Shown here piece by piece: positions 4,821 to 8,054 of a DNA stretch of 8,054 nt. The notes below the pieces were generated by a model. The model had not been told where the DNA came from. It searched no databases and saw only the letters and a program-made list of their open reading frames with translations. Made by a program: the position numbers and the translations under genes. This DNA is from Planctomycetales bacterium (GTDB lineage Bacteria > Planctomycetota > Phycisphaerae > SM23-33): the NCBI GenBank assembly GCA_030631125.1, contig DAOVLS010000091.1, forward strand, positions 1 to 8,054, given 5' to 3'. Positions within the stretch are counted from its first letter, which is position 1. The number at the start of each line of letters is the position of its first letter.

Positions 4821-6452
4821 ATGGCTACAAAGATGAAAACCGGTGCGGTGTGTGTGGTGATATTGGCTTTGGGGCAGCTCGCTTTAGCGACGCCGGTAAT
4901 AAAGGACTTCTCCTCAAAAGGAGGAACTCCACAGCACAAGGCCGACGAACGGGACCTGATATACCTGGTCAGGCAGGGAGACAGCATCACCTTTTCAATA
5001 ACCACCGCCAAAGCCTGTGAGCACGGCTGGAGTATCCGCAAAGGCTCCGGGGTGTTGGCCACTCAAACCAACAAGGGTGTGAAGCACAGCACTTTCAAAT
5101 GGAAGGTCCCGAACGAGAAAGCCAACTGGGACATAGAGGTATCGGCCTATGGCAGAATACGAAAAACAGGCCCAACCCCTCATAAGGCCCAAAAAACATG
5201 GAATATCACCACCTCGACCGTCAAGACAATAAAACCGGGGCAATCCATCCAAAAGGCAATAGACGCCCTTGGGCCAACAGGCGGGATTGTCGAACTTGCA
5301 GCAGGCGCTTTCGACGTAACCGGAAAGATTCCAATTGTCATAAAGAAGAACACCGTAGCCATAATCGGACAAGGTATGGATAAGACTGAACTCGTATGCA
5401 GCGGCTTTCCTCCGGGACCCGTCAACGCCCTTTTCTACGCGGTGGATGTCAAAGATATCGGAATCGAGAAGATGTACATCCATTCAACCGTCCCGAACGG
5501 CGCTTCGATAAAAACTAACCTTGCGATTCACCTCAGGAGAGTTTCCAACGTCGTGATTTCACGTGTGAAAGTATCGCATTTTCGGGGCGGCCTGCAGACG
5601 AATTTCGGCGATAACGAAAAATCGTGGAACGTCAACCATCTGACAGTGAGCGACTGTATCTTCACGAAGAATTATTGTGGCTCAGGCAATGTATTTACGA
5701 TTAACAGCAAATTCCTGCGAAACATATTCAGTTACAGCGTCTCGCACTGCGGCCTGGAGTTTAACAGCGGGTGCGATAATAACATAATAGAAGGTAACAT
5801 CGCCCATCACAATCAGTATGGCTTCAAGTTCTACGTCGGGAATGATAAGAACATATGGCGCAACAATACGGCCTACGGCAACCAGGCCGGAATATACGGA
5901 CAACACGCCGGCTGGAATAATCACATAACCAATAATCTTTTCTATAACAACAGGGGTTGGGGGGTGGCGATAGACGGCCCGCACTCCCCCACGATATTTG
6001 TCGAATCAAACACGATAGTATTAAATGGAGTCGGTATTTGTTGTCTCGGCGGTTATTCCATTGATGCAAAGAACAATATTATCGCGAATAACAAGAGTTA
6101 TGGTATCGAGGGCGCAAAAATCAGTTCGACCCATAACAATGTATGGAAGAACAAAAAGGGAAACTACCGGGGGATCAAGAAGGGAAAAGGCGACATATCT
6201 CTCGCCCCGTTGTTTGCAAATCCCGCCGAAGGCGATTTCCATCTGAAGAGCAAGGCGGGCCGATGGGACCCCAAAACGAAGAAATGGGCAAAAGACGCCG
6301 CAAACAGCCCCTGCATAGACTCCGGCGACCCGAAAAGCAAATACGGGAACGAATCGCAGCCCAACGGCGGAAGGATTAACATGGGCGCATACGGCAACAC
6401 CATTGAAGCCTCCAGGAGCATATATCCCAAATCCAAAGACACAGAACCTTAA
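4821..6452 (+). CDS. Secreted right-handed beta-helix (pectate-lyase/NosD-like) protein
   Basis: This is a 543-residue protein. Residues 1-23 are a Sec signal peptide (MATKMK, hydrophobic core, cleavage after ALA at 21-23). Residues about 25-130 form an Ig/PKD-like domain (YLVRQGDSITFSITTAKA ... WKVPNEKANWDIEVSAYGR ... TWNITTS). From about 135 (IKPGQSIQKAIDALGPTGGIVELAAGAF) a parallel beta-helix begins and continues to about 450, with recurring Asn-rich turns such as NNIIEGNIAHHN, NIWRNNTAYGN, HITNNLFYNN and AKNNIIANNKSYGI. These are typical of polysaccharide lyases, epimerases and carbohydrate-binding beta-helix proteins. The end carries a conserved-looking block, EGDFHLKSKAGRWDP (470-484), SPCIDSGDP and GGRINMGAYGN (516-526), which I know from planctomycete secreted proteins. 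It has no PEP-CTERM tail, so it is probably secreted or periplasmic. No lyase catalytic signature is certain, so activity versus binding is open. Its base composition is locally more AT-rich than its neighbours. Confidence 0.92.
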   Translation: MATKMKTGAVCVVILALGQLALATPVIKDFSSKGGTPQHKADERDLIYLVRQGDSITFSITTAKACEHGWSIRKGSGVLATQTNKGVKHSTFKWKVPNEKANWDIEVSAYGRIRKTGPTPHKAQKTWNITTSTVKTIKPGQSIQKAIDALGPTGGIVELAAGAFDVTGKIPIVIKKNTVAIIGQGMDKTELVCSGFPPGPVNALFYAVDVKDIGIEKMYIHSTVPNGASIKTNLAIHLRRVSNVVISRVKVSHFRGGLQTNFGDNEKSWNVNHLTVSDCIFTKNYCGSGNVFTINSKFLRNIFSYSVSHCGLEFNSGCDNNIIEGNIAHHNQYGFKFYVGNDKNIWRNNTAYGNQAGIYGQHAGWNNHITNNLFYNNRGWGVAIDGPHSPTIFVESNTIVLNGVGICCLGGYSIDAKNNIIANNKSYGIEGAKISSTHNNVWKNKKGNYRGIKKGKGDISLAPLFANPAEGDFHLKSKAGRWDPKTKKWAKDAANSPCIDSGDPKSKYGNESQPNGGRINMGAYGNTIEASRSIYPKSKDTEP

Positions 6453-6512
6453 ATCGCTGCGCTTCGCAGAGCAGAGTCGGTATTGGTGGCACAGGGTTGG
6501 CACGACAACAGA

Positions 6513-6542
6513 GAATATTGAATATTCAATATTCATTTTTTT
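6513..6542 (+). terminator. Palindrome plus T-run, probable terminator of the beta-helix gene
   Basis: Bases 6513-6534 are a perfect 22-base palindrome made of three heptamers (GAATATT, GAATATT, CAATATT) plus a final C. They are followed by one A and seven Ts at 6536-6542. It lies about 60 bases after the stop codon at 6450-6452. The stem is AT-rich and would be weaker than a typical intrinsic terminator. The heptamer make-up also links it to the other short repeats in the window, so it may be a repeat element first and a terminator second. Confidence 0.6.
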
Positions 6543-6612
6543 ACAGGTCCTGCAAAGGATATCCCAAGGACCCCTGGCGGGGCTGCAGAACGTGCGACGA
6601 CCCTCGACCACC

Positions 6613-6633
6613 AATGCCAAATGCCCAATGCCT
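6613..6633. repeat. Heptamer repeat, second copy of the 19-base motif
   Basis: Three heptamers AATGCCA, AATGCCC and AATGCCT lie at 6613-6619, 6620-6626 and 6627-6633. Bases 6614-6632 are identical to bases 1-19 of the window. The copy is intergenic and ends right before the -35 box of the helicase promoter. Both copies have the same orientation. Confidence 0.85.
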
Positions 6634-6634
6634 G

Positions 6635-6663
6635 TTGGATGTCTCGCCCCTGCGTGATATAGT
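6635..6663 (+). promoter_or_regulatory. Sigma-70-type promoter of the helicase gene
   Basis: TTGGAT (6635-6640) and TATAGT (6658-6663) are separated by exactly 17 bases, a strong match to the housekeeping consensus TTGACA/TATAAT. Transcription would start near 6670, giving a leader of about 23 bases before the proposed TTG start and excluding the in-frame ATG at 6666. Confidence 0.65.
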
Positions 6664-6681
6664 GCATGTCTGGTTTTTATC

Positions 6682-6685
6682 GGAG
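6682..6685 (+). promoter_or_regulatory. Ribosome binding site deciding the helicase TTG start
   Basis: GGAG lies 7 bases before the TTG at 6693. No similar sequence stands before the alternative in-frame ATG at 6666. Confidence 0.65.
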
Positions 6686-6692
6686 ATGCACG

Positions 6693-8054
6693 TTGGACTT
6701 ACTTTCAGACCTGAATGAATCGCAGAAGCGGGCTGTTACGCACATCGACGGCCCGCTGCTGGTGCTGGCCGGCGCCGGCAGCGGGAAAACCCGCGTCATC
6801 ACCCGTCGCGTCGCGCACCTCGTCAGCCAGGGCGTCCCGCCGCGGTCTGTCCTGGCGATTACCTTTACCAATAAGGCAGCCGGTGAGATGAAGCAGCGGG
6901 TCGAGTCGCTCGGCGTGCCCAGAGGGACATTTATCGGGACCTTTCACTCCTTCTGCTTCCGCCTGCTGCGAGAATTCGCCGACCAGACCCGCCTTCCTAA
7001 AGAATTTACCATCTACGACAAGGACGACCAGACCCGCTGCGTCAAAGAGGCGATGAAGCGCCTGGAAATCCCCAAAGACCAGTTCGCACCCGGCGCGATT
7101 CAGTCGGCAATTTCGCGCGCCAAGAACGCACTTATCGACGCGCAGCGATACGCCGACGAGGCTGGGGGATTCTTCCAGAAGACCGCCGCTCGCGCCTATA
7201 CGCTTTACCAGCGCATCCTCGCCGAGAACGGAGCCGTCGATTTCGACGACCTCCTGATGCGAACCGCCTTCCTGATGCGCGACTTTCCCGACATCCGCGA
7301 ACTGCTAGGCCGGCGGCACCGCTACATCCTCATCGACGAATACCAGGACACCAACCACTCCCAGTACATCATCACCCACGCCATAGCGATGGGCCACGAG
7401 AACATCTGCGTTACCGGCGACCCTGACCAGAGCATCTACGCCTGGCGCGGCGCGAACATAAGCAACATCCTCGAATTCGAGTCCGATTACCCCGACGCGA
7501 TGGTCGTCCGCCTGGAGGAAAATTACCGCTCGACCCAGCCGATACTCACCGTCGCCGACAGCCTGATCGCACACAACCGCCTGCGAAAACCAAAGCGGCT
7601 GATCGCCACTCGCGGAGCGGGGATCGACGTCGGTGTCACCCGCCTCAACGACGAACACGCCGAAGCCGCCGAAGTAACCGACCTCGTCGCCGCGCTTGGA
7701 CGCGAAGGCGTCCCCTGCCGCGACATAGCCGTCTTCTACCGCGTCAACGCCCTGAGCCGCCTGCTTGAGCAGGCCTTCCGCCGGGCGGGCATCGCTTACC
7801 AGATCGCCCGCGGCGTGGAGTTCTTCAACCGAAAAGAGATCAAGGACGTTCTGGCGTACCTCCGCCTGCTGGTCAACCCCAACGACGACCTTGCGTGCCG
7901 GCGGATTATCAACATCCCCGCACGAGGTATCGGAGGCGTAACGGTCAACCGCCTCGCCGACGCAGCCGGGGCAAAGGGCATTTCCCTGCTGACATCCGCT
8001 GCCGCGCCTGACGGCGCTGGGCTTGGAAATGCCGCCAGCGCCCGTGTCCCCTCC
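6693..8054 (+). CDS. pcrA: UvrD/PcrA-type ATP-dependent DNA helicase, 3' end outside the window
   Basis: The first 454 residues of a superfamily 1A 3'-5' DNA helicase are present; family members usually have 650-800. The TTG start gives (M)DLLSDLNESQKRAVTH, the usual N-terminus of this family, and follows GGAG at 7 bases. Visible motifs are the Q motif LNESQKRAV, Walker A GAGSGKT (27-33), motif Ia ITFTNKAAGEM, motif Ib TFHSF, motif II/Walker B DEYQDTN (215-221), motif III GDPDQSIYAWRG (242-253) and motif IV ENYRST (276-281). It unwinds DNA using ATP in nucleotide excision and mismatch repair and removes proteins or stalled forks from DNA in the cytoplasm. DEYQDTN is the form seen in PcrA and Rep, so PcrA is preferred, but UvrD or Rep cannot be excluded from this fragment. 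It has its own promoter and appears functionally unrelated to the upstream genes. Confidence 0.93.
   Translation, partial: MDLLSDLNESQKRAVTHIDGPLLVLAGAGSGKTRVITRRVAHLVSQGVPPRSVLAITFTNKAAGEMKQRVESLGVPRGTFIGTFHSFCFRLLREFADQTRLPKEFTIYDKDDQTRCVKEAMKRLEIPKDQFAPGAIQSAISRAKNALIDAQRYADEAGGFFQKTAARAYTLYQRILAENGAVDFDDLLMRTAFLMRDFPDIRELLGRRHRYILIDEYQDTNHSQYIITHAIAMGHENICVTGDPDQSIYAWRGANISNILEFESDYPDAMVVRLEENYRSTQPILTVADSLIAHNRLRKPKRLIATRGAGIDVGVTRLNDEHAEAAEVTDLVAALGREGVPCRDIAVFYRVNALSRLLEQAFRRAGIAYQIARGVEFFNRKEIKDVLAYLRLLVNPNDDLACRRIINIPARGIGGVTVNRLADAAGAKGISLLTSAAAPDGAGLGNAASARVPS

Noticed and set aside
6613..6633. CRISPR-like repeat
   Set aside because: Units are 7 bases with no spacers; there are no cas genes.
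6403..6657. Open frame after the beta-helix gene with a Cys-rich stretch (CKGYPKDPWRGCRTC)
   Set aside because: It overlaps the end of the beta-helix gene, the palindrome and the heptamer repeat, and has no ribosome binding site or known motif; treated as chance.
6686..6718. Ten-codon frame from the ATG at 6686 overlapping the helicase start
   Set aside because: The ATG directly follows GGAG with no usable spacing, and the peptide shows no recognisable feature.

Overview
The window looks like chromosomal DNA of a planctomycete, most likely a Phycisphaerae-type bacterium. Two proteins end in a PEP-CTERM sorting tail (VPEP, a Gly/Leu-rich helix, then an Arg-rich end) of the form common there. 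The beta-helix protein ends in a block (GRWDP...SPCIDSGDP...GGRINMGAY) that I know from planctomycete secreted proteins. The organism assignment is inference. All genes are on the + strand.

Layout. Bases 1-76 are a patchwork of short tandem repeats (heptamer AATGCCC, then GGTCCTCC-like octamers) running into a TATAAT box just before an ATG at 90. Bases 90-1433 are one open frame that joins two unrelated pieces. The first is an AraC-type regulator cut inside its first DNA-binding helix-turn-helix. The second is the C-terminal part of a Gly/Thr-rich PEP-CTERM surface protein. A structured intergenic region (three adjacent hairpins) leads to a secreted SGNH/GDSL esterase with its own PEP-CTERM tail (1594-2346). 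A 192-base gap with two hairpins precedes a 752-residue protein that resembles six-hairpin (alpha/alpha barrel) glycosidases and has no signal peptide (2539-4797). Only 23 bases further on is a secreted right-handed beta-helix protein of the pectate-lyase/NosD type (4821-6452). After a palindromic terminator-like element and another copy of the heptamer repeat comes the 5' part of a UvrD/PcrA-type DNA helicase (6693 to the window end). It has a well-formed promoter, a ribosome binding site and a probable TTG start.

How they fit together. The esterase, glycosidase-like protein and beta-helix protein plausibly form a carbohydrate-handling group: deacetylation, glycan hydrolysis and glycan binding or cleavage. 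The interrupted AraC regulator may be the remnant of its local regulator. No substrate can be named from the sequence. The helicase is a housekeeping DNA repair/replication gene outside this group. The most unusual points are the in-frame regulator/surface-protein chimera at about 862-884 and the 19-base heptamer repeat found on both sides of the accessory block. I see no CRISPR array, tRNA, rRNA, transposase or recognisable defence system.
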